Below, one piece after another: positions 1 to 7,094 of a stretch of DNA of 15,859 nt; position 1 is the first letter of the stretch; each line of letters begins with the position of its first letter. Source of the DNA: an uncultured Gemmatimonadota bacterium. GTDB taxonomy: Bacteria; Gemmatimonadota; Gemmatimonadetes; Gemmatimonadales; Gemmatimonadaceae. A model generated the notes under the pieces. It was given only the letters and a program-made list of their open reading frames with translations, did no database searches and was not told the origin of the DNA. Position numbers and translations under genes: made by a program. The stretch spans positions 1 through 15,859 of the forward strand of contig CAMLHT010000065.1 in assembly GCA_946479895.1 (NCBI GenBank). The letters run 5' to 3'.

Positions 1-1016
1 GTGTCGAGCACGTCGAGCTTCGTGACGGCGAGGTCGGTCAGCCCGTTCACGCGCGTCGCGTACTTCACGACGACTGCGTCGAACCAGCCGCACCGGCGCG
101 CGCGGCCCGTCGTGGCCCCGAATTCATTGCCGAGCTGGCGCACCTTCTCGCCGAAGTCCGCGTCCATCTCCGTTGGGAGCGGGCCGTGGCCGACGCGGGT
201 CGTGTACGCCTTGACGACGCCGAGCACGGCGTCGATGGCCGTCGGCGGCAGCCCGACGCCGACCGCCGCGCCGCCGGAGGTGGTGTTGCTCGACGTGACG
301 AACGGATACGTCCCGTGATCGACGTCGAGCAGCGAGCCCTGCGCGCCCTCGAGCAGGATCGCCGCCGCGCCGCGCCGGGCGCGGTGCAGCAGCAGGCTCA
401 CGTCCTCCGCCAGCGGCAGCAGCCGCTCGCCCAGGCGCTCGAGGAGCGCGATGGTCTCCCCGGCGTCGGCGCGCTTGTCGCTCTGGAAGCGCGCGAGCTG
501 CGCGTTGGCGTGCTCGACGCCGCTGGCCACGAGCTCCTTCATGCGGGAGGCGTTCCGCAGGTCGAGTACGCGCACGCCGCGCCGCGCGATCTTGTCCTCG
601 TACGCCGGCCCGATGCCGCGTCCCGTCGTGCCGATCGCCGCGCTGGCCGAGCTCGCGCCGTCCAGGAGCTTGTGATAGGGCAGCACCAGGTGCGCGCGGT
701 CGCTCACGTAGAGACGGCCCTCGACGTCGATGCCGTCCTTCACCAGGCCGTCGATCTCGGTGAAGAGCGTGTCCGGGTCGAGCACGACGCCGTTGCCCAG
801 GGCGCAGCGGACGCCCTCGTGCAGGATGCCGCTCGGAATCTGGTGCAGGACGAAGACGTCGTCGCCGATGTGCACCGTGTGGCCGGCGTTGGCGCCGCCC
901 TGATACCGCACCACCCAGTCGGCTCGCTCGGCGAGCACGTCCACCAGCTTGCCCTTCCCCTCGTCGCCCCACTGCGCGCCGACCACGACGACGGTGCGAC
1001 TGGTTTCTTTGAACAT
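1..1016 (-). CDS. purA: adenylosuccinate synthetase, C-terminus cut by window edge
   Basis: This enzyme joins IMP and aspartate using GTP to give adenylosuccinate, the first committed step from IMP to AMP, in the cytoplasm. The reading frame stays open through the left edge, so about 338 of the usual roughly 430 residues are visible. Seen directly: the N-terminal GAQWGDEGKGK loop (residues 13-23, catalytic Asp18), GGANAGHT with catalytic His46, IGTTGRGIGPAYEDK, LLEGAQGSLLDVDHGTYPF, and near the edge CGWFDAVVVKYA and LTKLDVLD-like text (VTKLDVLD). I chose the ATG at 1014-1016 because the protein begins a few residues before the P-loop, as is normal. No clear Shine-Dalgarno precedes it. A terminator-like hairpin and a good promoter lie within 95 bp upstream (see those entries). 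The family call is certain; only the missing C-terminus is unknown. Confidence 0.97.
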   Translation of the reverse strand, partial: MFKETSRTVVVVGAQWGDEGKGKLVDVLAERADWVVRYQGGANAGHTVHIGDDVFVLHQIPSGILHEGVRCALGNGVVLDPDTLFTEIDGLVKDGIDVEGRLYVSDRAHLVLPYHKLLDGASSASAAIGTTGRGIGPAYEDKIARRGVRVLDLRNASRMKELVASGVEHANAQLARFQSDKRADAGETIALLERLGERLLPLAEDVSLLLHRARRGAAAILLEGAQGSLLDVDHGTYPFVTSSNTTSGGAAVGVGLPPTAIDAVLGVVKAYTTRVGHGPLPTEMDADFGEKVRQLGNEFGATTGRARRCGWFDAVVVKYATRVNGLTDLAVTKLDVLD

Positions 1017-1042
1017 CGGGTCTGCTCGAATGGGGTATGGGC

Positions 1043-1074
1043 AAAAAAAACCGCCCCGGGCAATCGCCGGGGCG
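1043..1074 (-). terminator. intrinsic terminator / 5'-end hairpin before purA
   Basis: On the minus strand an 8-bp perfect GC stem (1074-1067 with 1059-1052, loop of 7 nt) is followed by GG and eight T (1050-1043). This is a textbook intrinsic terminator pointing leftward. It lies about 140 bp beyond the stop of the lipoprotein gene at 1216, which it could terminate. It is only 27 nt before the purA start codon and directly after the predicted purA start site, so it may also act as a leader hairpin of purA. Confidence 0.8.
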
Positions 1075-1081
1075 TTGACGG

Positions 1082-1109
1082 AATCTACCGCCCATCGCAG
1101 GACGGTCAA
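1082..1109 (-). promoter_or_regulatory. purA: sigma70-type promoter for purA
   Basis: On the minus strand TTGACC (1109-1104) and TAGATT (1087-1082) are separated by 16 bp, a good -35/-10 pair (5/6 and 4/6 matches to TTGACA/TATAAT). The expected start would be the A at about 1075-1076. That gives a 5' leader of about 60 nt whose first bases form the hairpin at 1052-1074. The promoter assignment is inferred from sequence only. Confidence 0.5.
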
Positions 1110-1215
1110 CCTCGGGCGCGCTGGGAGCCGACACTGAACCGTCCGCCGGAGGCGATTCGAAGACGTCGCCCGCGCTCGAGAGCGCGAGACCCGCCGGCCT
1201 GGGCTCGCCACCTGT

Positions 1216-2355
1216 TTACTTCGCGATCAGTCGCAGCGTGACGCTCTTGTCCGGCGCGCTGAGCGCAGGTGCGCCGGATGCATAGGTCTTCCCGTCCGCG
1301 GGCGGCGGCGGGGTCGTCGTCACCTTGCAGTGCAGCACCGTCGGCTGGCCGATCACCGCCTGCTCCGCCATGACGTAGTAGGCGGTGTACGACGTCCAGG
1401 TATCCGAGGCGGACATCGCCCACGCGATGGTGTTGTTCGCGTCCCGGCCGAGCCAGCCACCGCGCTTCATGCCCGCGACCGGTGGCGACGCCCATGCCGC
1501 CTTCGGTCCGCCGTCGGGCCCGCAGAAGTTCGGCCCGATCATCACGAACAGCGGCTGCCCGGTGTTGTCGACGAAGGCTCGCAGCGAGGCGACGCCCTGC
1601 ACCCTGTAGCCATCGATGCCCGGCGCGGCGCTGTAATACCGGGAGGTGCCGGGCGAGAGGCCAGCGAACACCGCCACCGGGTCCGTCGTCACGTTCGGCG
1701 TCAGCGTCGTACCGTCACCGTTCACCTTCAGCTGGATGGTGTGGATCATGTCCAGCGTGACGTAGATGCTCGGCGAATCGCCTTCGGCCACCACCACTGG
1801 CGTCGAGAACACGACGCCGGCCGCGCGCGTCGTTCCGTCGCCGATGGTGATCGTGTAGGGCACGTACGCCGCGCCGCCGGCGGGACTCGTCGTGGAAAAA
1901 CGGCTGGCGGCGGCCGGATTGCTGTAGACGCCGACGGTCGGGTCGCTGACGAGAAGCTCCACCGTCTTGTCGTAGAAGAGCTGCATCTCGGCGACTTCGC
2001 CGACCGGCACCGTGAACGCGCAGTCGAGCAGCGCCGCGCCCGAGCTCAGGGATCGGTCGTACACGACGGTGCAGTTCGTCAGCTCGCTGTTCGCGAGGCT
2101 GACGCCGGCGGCGTCCTTGAAGTTGACCGACCTGAAAGTGATCTTCGCCTGGCGCGGGCTGACGATGAACTCGTCGCCCGCCACCACGGCGAGGGACGGT
2201 CCCGGGGCCGGGCTTCCCGGTGGCGCCGGAGTGACCGGCGCGGTCGCTCCCACGCGGAACTTCATGGACCCGGCGACGGTCCTGGCGGCCGGCTCGGTGC
2301 AGCCGACGAGCACGATGGGCGCGAGCCGGAGAATCGCGCGGAGTGCGCTGTGCAT
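1216..2355 (-). CDS. orphan secreted lipoprotein, 379 aa, unknown function
   Basis: I do not recognise the family. The protein starts with a short lipoprotein signal peptide whose lipobox VLVGC puts the lipidated Cys at residue 19. A Pro/Gly-rich linker (APPGSPAPGP) follows, then a long region rich in Thr, Val, Tyr and Gly with no transmembrane helix. This suits a beta-rich surface or periplasmic domain tethered to a membrane. Several later cysteines could form disulfides. The ATG at 2353-2355 is preferred over an in-frame TTG 57 nt upstream because it puts the signal peptide at the N-terminus. The gene is 96 bp after the DUF456 gene, so it may belong to the same transcript or have its own promoter. 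The hairpin with a T tract at 1043-1074 probably ends its transcript. Export and lipidation are well supported; the role is not. Confidence 0.8.
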   Translation of the reverse strand: MHSALRAILRLAPIVLVGCTEPAARTVAGSMKFRVGATAPVTPAPPGSPAPGPSLAVVAGDEFIVSPRQAKITFRSVNFKDAAGVSLANSELTNCTVVYDRSLSSGAALLDCAFTVPVGEVAEMQLFYDKTVELLVSDPTVGVYSNPAAASRFSTTSPAGGAAYVPYTITIGDGTTRAAGVVFSTPVVVAEGDSPSIYVTLDMIHTIQLKVNGDGTTLTPNVTTDPVAVFAGLSPGTSRYYSAAPGIDGYRVQGVASLRAFVDNTGQPLFVMIGPNFCGPDGGPKAAWASPPVAGMKRGGWLGRDANNTIAWAMSASDTWTSYTAYYVMAEQAVIGQPTVLHCKVTTTPPPPADGKTYASGAPALSAPDKSVTLRLIAK

Positions 2356-2451
2356 GGTCTGGCCTGGAAGGCGGGCTGCGAAGGAACCACTTCCCGGGAC
2401 AGACCGCAACAAACATCCGGAGCAGCCGTCGGCCGCCCCGGCCGGCCGCGG

Positions 2452-2943
2452 CTACATCATGGCGGCGGCCATGAGCCACGCGCCCATCACGACGCCGATC
2501 GCCACGTTCATCACGGCCCCGACGATCCGCCCGAGCATGGCGCCCGTCGCGACCTTCGTCGACCCGCCTACCGCCGTTCCCGCCGTCATTTCGAACAGGA
2601 ACGCGCCGACGAACGCGCCGGCGAAGGCGCCGATCACGGAGCCGACGATCGGGATCGGAATGCCCATCACCGCGCCGACCATGCCACCGAGGATCGCGCC
2701 CCAGCCGGCGCGCCGCGACCCGCCGTATTTCTTCGCGTAGCTCGCCGAAAGCGACATCTCGATCACCGCGCTGATGATCGCGAGCACGGTCAGCGCGATC
2801 ACGGTGAAGTAGCCCACGCCGCCCTCGGGCACGAGGATGCGATACCCCAGCGCCGATCCGGCGATGATCCATGTCCCGGGCAACCCGAACGGGATCATCA
2901 TGATCGACGCGACGACGATCGCGCCCAGCAACAGTACTTCCAT
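2452..2943 (-). CDS. DUF456 family membrane protein
   Basis: The 163-residue protein is almost entirely hydrophobic. Its N-terminal segment MEVLLLGAIVVASIMMIPFG is followed by GLPGTWII, and then come Gly/Ala-rich helices (GAILGGMVGAVMG, GSVIGAFAGAFVGAF, GRIVGAVMNVAIGVVMGAWL). This layout, with the GLPGTW stretch after the first helix and glycine-zipper helices later, is that of DUF456 proteins, whose function is unknown. I expect four to five inner-membrane helices. The ATG (2941-2943) overlaps the stop of the upstream peptidase gene by one base (TGATG), so the two are probably translationally coupled. An in-frame extension further upstream would run through the peptidase coding region and is less likely. 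It is the last gene of the tight five-gene run. A GC-rich inverted repeat just downstream is too weak to call a terminator. Confidence 0.85.
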   Translation of the reverse strand: MEVLLLGAIVVASIMMIPFGLPGTWIIAGSALGYRILVPEGGVGYFTVIALTVLAIISAVIEMSLSASYAKKYGGSRRAGWGAILGGMVGAVMGIPIPIVGSVIGAFAGAFVGAFLFEMTAGTAVGGSTKVATGAMLGRIVGAVMNVAIGVVMGAWLMAAAMM

Positions 2944-3959
2944 CAGGCAAGCTCCTCGGCAAGTCGGGCCAGGACTCGGGCGGCGTCGGGAATCCCCGTT
3001 CCGCGCAGGTTGTCGAGCGAGTCCCGTTTCGTGTGGATCCTGTTCAGCGTACGAATCGTGCCCCGGGAGAGTGTCACCGTTTGCCATCCGTGCCTGTGGA
3101 AGGCATTCGAGTCGGTCAGCACCCCCGGCAACGGCCGCATGACCCTGGCCCGCGGATCCACGGACCGGACGGCCGGCTGCGCGGCAGCATCGAGCTCCCT
3201 CGAGAAGTAGCCGTATTCGAACAGCGTCAGCCGGCCGGTGTCATCGATCGTGTCGCAGTTGACCGCGATTCCCAGCGGCCTTCCCGTCGACCACGCGGTC
3301 GCCCCCGCCAGGGCCAGCTCCTCGGCGTCCGTGATGAGCACGCCCACCTGCGTGGTTCGCGACACCTGTGCCGCGGCCTCGAGAACGGCGGCGACACCGG
3401 ATGCGTTGTCTGCCGCGCCGTGGCTCGCCGAGCCCACCGACGCGGCCGCCAGCAGCGCTCCCGCAACCATTCCTGCCATGGCCGTCACTTCCGTCGAGAG
3501 CGGGAGGTGAAGGACGATCGTGAAGGGAGGAACGGTCAGCATGGCGACCGCCAGCGTGCGTACCGCCGAGGATATCGGCTGCGACTTGGAGTCGATGTGC
3601 GCGACGAGCCAGACGCGAGGCGTTCCGCGCGCGGCCTCGAGGTTGATACCGCGTCCGGGCAGCAGCCTCCCGCGCGTGGCGTTCTTCCGGGAGAGCGCGA
3701 GCGCCAGCACGATGAGACCGATGACCGTCAGCCCCAGGAACCCGGGCACCAGGAGGGATGTGCCGAAGCCAAGCATCGCGGCGACACCGATGACCTGCGC
3801 CCCATACTGCCCCGGCAGCCGCGAAAACTCGAACGGCCGCTCGGTGACGTCGAAGCCGAGCGACCGCAGGTGTTCGGCGCAATAACGCCTCGCCGAGTGA
3901 TTCGATTCCGACCCGACCGGCCTCGGGCTGGCTGCCAGCCGCTCGAGGTGGGCTGACAA
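2943..3959 (-). CDS. M28 family zinc aminopeptidase with membrane helices
   Basis: This is a two-zinc M28 (aminopeptidase Y/S-like) hydrolase. The ligand set is visible in order: His121 in AHIDS with Asp123 behind it, bridging Asp184 in SHGAADNASGV, general base Glu213 and ligand Glu214 in TDAEEL, Asp236 in VNCDTID, and His309 in RIHTKRDSLDN. The N-terminus (LERLAASPRPVGSESNHSA) matches the lid region typical of the family. Unusually, hydrophobic helices interrupt the fold at about 54-90 and 134-176, so the enzyme is likely membrane-embedded. The only possible start is TTG (3957-3959), because an in-frame TAG, the stop of the preceding aldolase gene, lies six bases upstream. The downstream DUF456 membrane protein is coupled to it. 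Substrate unknown; peptide or aminoacyl hydrolysis is the family expectation. Confidence 0.9.
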   Translation of the reverse strand: MSAHLERLAASPRPVGSESNHSARRYCAEHLRSLGFDVTERPFEFSRLPGQYGAQVIGVAAMLGFGTSLLVPGFLGLTVIGLIVLALALSRKNATRGRLLPGRGINLEAARGTPRVWLVAHIDSKSQPISSAVRTLAVAMLTVPPFTIVLHLPLSTEVTAMAGMVAGALLAAASVGSASHGAADNASGVAAVLEAAAQVSRTTQVGVLITDAEELALAGATAWSTGRPLGIAVNCDTIDDTGRLTLFEYGYFSRELDAAAQPAVRSVDPRARVMRPLPGVLTDSNAFHRHGWQTVTLSRGTIRTLNRIHTKRDSLDNLRGTGIPDAARVLARLAEELA

Positions 3960-3962
3960 TCG

Positions 3963-4856
3963 CTAGACGGTCGCGAGCTCCGCCGCCTTGAGGAGCGCGG
4001 CGACTTCGGCCCGCTCGGCCGGCGCGAGGGCCAGGAGCGGCGAGCGAAGCGGTCCACCCCTGAGGCCGACCACGTCGAGCGCGGCCTTCACGCCCGGCAC
4101 TCCCAGCTCGGCCACGATCCGCATGTGCAGGGGCGCCAGCCGTTCCTGGGCGTGCGTCGCCGCAGCCGCGTCGCCCCGCTTCATCGCCGTATACACCTCG
4201 AGCGCCAGCGACGGAGCGAAGAGCGAAACTCCGAGAATGCCGCCCGTCGCCCCGAGCCCGAGGGCGTGCTGGAGCAAGGCGCCACTTCCGCTGATCAGCG
4301 AGAACTTCGGCGACTTCACTTCCGCGAAGCCGGCCATCATCTCGCGGTTGCCGGAGCTGTCCTTGATCCCGACGATGTTCGGATGCTTCGCCAGCTCGCC
4401 GACCACCGGCTGCGGGAGCGCGAAGTGCATGTACTTCGGGATGTTGTAGAGGATGACCGGCACCGGGCTCGCGTCGGCCACGGCGCGATAGTGCCTGAGC
4501 AGCGCTTCCGACGTCATCGCCGCGCTGTAGTAGTGCGGGGCCACCACGAGGACGGCGTCCGCGCCGCGCGATGCCGCGTTCCTGGCGAGGCGGATCGCGT
4601 ACCGCGTCGACTCCGCGCCGGCGCCCGCGATCACGAGCCGGCTGGCCGGGACGTTCTCGCGCGCCACCTCGATGAGCGACGAGCGCTCTGACTCGTCGAG
4701 CAGCGCCGCCTCGCCGGTCGAACCCGCGATGACGACTCCGGCCAGGCCGGCGTCGATGTGCGCGCGGATGTTGGAGGCGAATGCCACCGTGTCGATGTCG
4801 CCGCTGGCGGCGAACGGCGTCGCCAGCGGAGCGAAGATCCCGTTGAGCGCGATCAT
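3963..4856 (-). CDS. DHDPS/NAL-superfamily aldolase, HOGA1-like
   Basis: The 297-residue protein is a class I aldolase of the dihydrodipicolinate synthase / N-acetylneuraminate lyase superfamily. Seen: GSTGE (45-49), Tyr109-Tyr110 in PHYY, catalytic Tyr137 in LYNIP, and the Schiff-base Lys165 in VGIKDSSGN. Beyond these shared residues, its text follows human 4-hydroxy-2-oxoglutarate aldolase (HOGA1) as I recall it: RLVIAGAGAEST, PHYYSAAMTSEALLRHY, HPNIVGIKDSSG, and GVPGVKAALD then GGPLRSPL near the C-terminus. HOGA cleaves 4-hydroxy-2-oxoglutarate to pyruvate and glyoxylate. DapA itself is a less good fit, although automatic annotation would probably say dapA. The ATG at 4854-4856 overlaps the pilT stop by four bases (ATGA). 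Catalysis as a pyruvate-dependent aldolase is firm; the exact substrate is inferred. Confidence 0.85.
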   Translation of the reverse strand: MIALNGIFAPLATPFAASGDIDTVAFASNIRAHIDAGLAGVVIAGSTGEAALLDESERSSLIEVARENVPASRLVIAGAGAESTRYAIRLARNAASRGADAVLVVAPHYYSAAMTSEALLRHYRAVADASPVPVILYNIPKYMHFALPQPVVGELAKHPNIVGIKDSSGNREMMAGFAEVKSPKFSLISGSGALLQHALGLGATGGILGVSLFAPSLALEVYTAMKRGDAAAATHAQERLAPLHMRIVAELGVPGVKAALDVVGLRGGPLRSPLLALAPAERAEVAALLKAAELATV

Positions 4857-6001
4857 GGCTGCGGGAGGAGGTCGAGGCCGCTCTGCATCCCTTCCATGGC
4901 CGGCGTCTCGACGCTCGGCTGCGAGGCCCGCGCATCCTGCGAGAACATCGTCATCTTGAGCTCGAAGTCCGACGGGTTGCTGGCCGCGGCCTTCGCCGTC
5001 TCGAATGTCACCGCGCCCTTCACGACGAGGTCCTGGAGGCACTGGTCGAAGGTCTGCATCCCGTACTGCTCCTTGCCCTCCTCGATGAAGTCCTTGATCT
5101 CGCCGAGGCGTTGGCCGTCCAGGATCAGGTCACGAATGGCGGGCGTGACGATCATGATCTCCGCCGCCACCGCCCGGCCCTTGCCGCTGGCCGTCGGCAG
5201 CAGGCGCTGCGAGATGACCGCCTTGAGGGATTCCGCCAGGCGGATCCGCACGACTTCCTGCTCCTCCGGCGGGAACATGGCCATGATGCGGAGCACCGTG
5301 CTCGTCGCGTCCGGCGTGTGCAGCGTCGACATGAGCAGGTGGCCGGTCTCGGCGGCCTTCATCGCCGTATCGATCGTCTCGGCGTCGCGGAGCTCGCCGA
5401 TGAGGATCACGTCGGGGTCCTGCCGCAGCGCGGCGCGGAGGCCCATCTGGAAATCCTTCGTGTCCGAGCCGATCTCGCGCTGCGTCACCGAGCACTTCTT
5501 GTCCTGGTGCAGGAACTCGATCGGGTTTTCCAGCGTGAGGATGTGGCCGGACTCGCGGGCGTTGATGTAGTCCACCAGCGCCGCCATCGTGCTCGACTTG
5601 CCGGACCCCGTGACCCCCGTGACGAGGATCATGCCGCGCTCGTTCTCGGCGATGCGGCCCATGACCGCCGGGAGCCCGAGCTTCTCGAAGCTCGGCACCA
5701 CGAGCGGAATGGCGCGCATGATGATCGAGAAGGTGCCCCGCTGCCGCATGATGTTGACGCGGAAGCGGCCGACGCCCTCCAGCGCCCACGAGCAGTCGTA
5801 GTCCTTGATCTTGTCGATCTCCTTCTTGTCGTCCTCATTGCTCATGAGGTGGAGCGCGATCTGCTTGACCTGGTCGGCGGTCAGCTTCTGGTTCGTGAGC
5901 GGAACCAGGTCGCCGTGGATGCGCGCCCGGAAGAAGTCGCCGGACTTGATGTGGAGGTCGGAAGCGCCGCGATCGACGGCGGCCTTGATGATTTTTTCCA
6001 T
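4853..6001 (-). CDS. pilT: type IV pilus retraction ATPase PilT
   Basis: PilT is the hexameric AAA-like motor that depolymerises type IV pili for twitching motility and DNA uptake. Seen: N-terminal SDLHIKSGD, Walker A GVTGSGKSST (129-138), Asp box LENPIEF (157-163), Walker B DPDVILIGELRD (195-206), and His box HLLMSTLHTPDA (221-232). The C-terminal AIRDLI (288-293) corresponds to the AIRNLI retraction motif of PilT and argues against PilU. The Asp box has Asn159 where Asp is usual. Length 382 fits the family; the last 30 residues form a non-conserved tail. The start ATG is 10 nt after the dehydrogenase stop, and the stop overlaps the aldolase start. No other pilus gene is in the window, so the partners (PilB, PilC, pilins) must be elsewhere. 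Confidence 0.96.
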   Translation of the reverse strand: MEKIIKAAVDRGASDLHIKSGDFFRARIHGDLVPLTNQKLTADQVKQIALHLMSNEDDKKEIDKIKDYDCSWALEGVGRFRVNIMRQRGTFSIIMRAIPLVVPSFEKLGLPAVMGRIAENERGMILVTGVTGSGKSSTMAALVDYINARESGHILTLENPIEFLHQDKKCSVTQREIGSDTKDFQMGLRAALRQDPDVILIGELRDAETIDTAMKAAETGHLLMSTLHTPDATSTVLRIMAMFPPEEQEVVRIRLAESLKAVISQRLLPTASGKGRAVAAEIMIVTPAIRDLILDGQRLGEIKDFIEEGKEQYGMQTFDQCLQDLVVKGAVTFETAKAAASNPSDFELKMTMFSQDARASQPSVETPAMEGMQSGLDLLPQP

Positions 6002-6011
6002 GAGTGCGCTG

Positions 6012-7043
6012 TCAGTAGCCGGCTGCCTTGTCCACGACGTTGACGAGCGGCTCGCCGTTGATGTACCGCGTCCAGTTTCCGAGGAACAGGTCGAGCTGGC
6101 GGGGCCAGAATCGTCCCGGGGAAACGGGCGAAATGTGCGGGGTCAGGAGGATCTGCCGAAGGTGCCACAGCGGACTGGTTGCCGCCAGTGGCTCCTCCCG
6201 GAAAACGTCGAGCACCGCGCCGCGCAGCCGACCGGACTCGAGCCGCTCCATCAGGGCGACTTCGTCGACGAGCGCGCCTCGCGCCACGTTCACCACGATC
6301 GAGCTCCGCGGAAGCAGGTCGAGCCGGGCGGCCGTCAGCAGGCCCGCCGTGTCCCCCGTCAGTGGCGCGGCGAGAACCACGACGTCGTGCTCCGGCAGCG
6401 CCGCGTCGATTTCCGACAGGGGAATCACCCGATCGAATCCCGGCGGCGGCCCGAGCTCGACGCGCCGGCGCACGCCGGTCACCCGTGCGCCGAGGGCGGC
6501 GAGCCGGCGCCCGGTCTCGGCCCCCAGGCCCCCGGTGCCCACGATGAGCGCGCGGACCGTGTCCATCTCGCGGAGCGGTGCATCGTCGGCGACGAAGAAC
6601 GCCTTGTCCCACTTCGCCTGCCGCTGCTGGTCGATGGCGACGTCCAGGCCGCGCAGGAAGTGCAGGATGCCGGCGACCGCGTACTCGGCGATGGGGATGG
6701 CGTGGATGCCCGCGGAGTTGGTGAGCACGACGTCGCTCGCGCGCATCTCGTCGTGCAGCGCGGAGCCGACGCCCGCGGCCGCGGAGTGAACCCAGCGCAG
6801 CTTCCTGGCCTCCACGAACAGGTCGCGCGGAATCCCGAACCCGAAGTAGACCTCGGCGTCGCGAATCGCGTCCATCACCTCGTCGCTCGGGCGGGGCGGA
6901 CCGTCGCCGTCCGAGCTCGTCGGCGACTTGACGATGTGAATCCGCCATCCCGCCGGCGTGGCGTCTCGGAGTCGTTCGGCTCCTTCGGGGGGCAGCGACC
7001 AGTTCTTCGACCTTGCCGCGACATCGGCGACGAGCAGACGCAT
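6012..7043 (-). CDS. D-2-hydroxyacid dehydrogenase (NAD(P)-dependent)
   Basis: The 343-residue protein belongs to the D-isomer-specific 2-hydroxyacid dehydrogenase family (SerA/GhrA/FDH fold), which interconverts 2-oxoacids and D-2-hydroxyacids. Seen: a substrate-domain motif LTNSAGIHAIPIAEY (107-121), the Rossmann loop GTGGLG (169-174), catalytic Arg255 in VNVARGALVD, Glu284 in DVFREEPL, and His303 in TPHIS. The cofactor loop after the second strand (VTGVRRRVE) carries arginines rather than an acidic residue, which may favour NADP(H); this is inference. Substrate cannot be read from sequence. Because a HOGA1-like, potentially glyoxylate-producing aldolase is two genes downstream in the same run, glyoxylate or hydroxypyruvate reduction is a fair hypothesis. 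It starts 49 bp after the MgtC-family gene, across a purine-rich repeat. Confidence 0.92.
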   Translation of the reverse strand: MRLLVADVAARSKNWSLPPEGAERLRDATPAGWRIHIVKSPTSSDGDGPPRPSDEVMDAIRDAEVYFGFGIPRDLFVEARKLRWVHSAAAGVGSALHDEMRASDVVLTNSAGIHAIPIAEYAVAGILHFLRGLDVAIDQQRQAKWDKAFFVADDAPLREMDTVRALIVGTGGLGAETGRRLAALGARVTGVRRRVELGPPPGFDRVIPLSEIDAALPEHDVVVLAAPLTGDTAGLLTAARLDLLPRSSIVVNVARGALVDEVALMERLESGRLRGAVLDVFREEPLAATSPLWHLRQILLTPHISPVSPGRFWPRQLDLFLGNWTRYINGEPLVNVVDKAAGY

Positions 7044-7060
7044 ATCGGAAACTAGCAGCC

Positions 7061-7094
7061 GCCCTCCACCCTCCGTCCTCCGCCCTCCGTCCTC
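7061..7094. repeat. short purine/pyrimidine tandem repeat overlapping a stop codon
   Basis: CCCTCCGTCCTC occurs exactly at 7069-7080 and again at 7083-7094 (period 14), preceded by a degenerate copy from 7061. The second copy reaches into the TGA stop of the MgtC-family gene (7093-7095). On the transcribed strand the tract is almost all G and A. It fills most of the gap between the MgtC-family gene and the dehydrogenase gene. It resembles simple intergenic repeats rather than a protein-coding or terminator signal. Confidence 0.7.

Noticed and set aside
186..1241. A 351-codon plus-strand frame over purA
   Set aside because: purA on the other strand has all its catalytic motifs; this frame is its shadow.
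1330..3210. A 626-codon open frame on the plus strand
   Set aside because: It is opposite the lipoprotein, DUF456 and peptidase genes, is rich in Arg/Asp/His repeats typical of antisense frames in GC-rich DNA, and has no domain.
3963..4856. Calling the aldolase dapA
   Set aside because: It shares the superfamily residues, but the remembered HOGA1 text fits better over the whole length, so no dapA symbol is given.
3241..4935. A 564-codon minus-strand frame across the aldolase and peptidase genes
   Set aside because: It is a shifted frame of two real genes with clear catalytic motifs; its translation is Arg/Gly/Ala-rich without motifs.
3963..5042. Longer aldolase start at 5042
   Set aside because: The extra 62 residues are basic low-complexity text from inside pilT; the ATG at 4856 overlaps the pilT stop as ATGA and starts at the conserved N-terminus.
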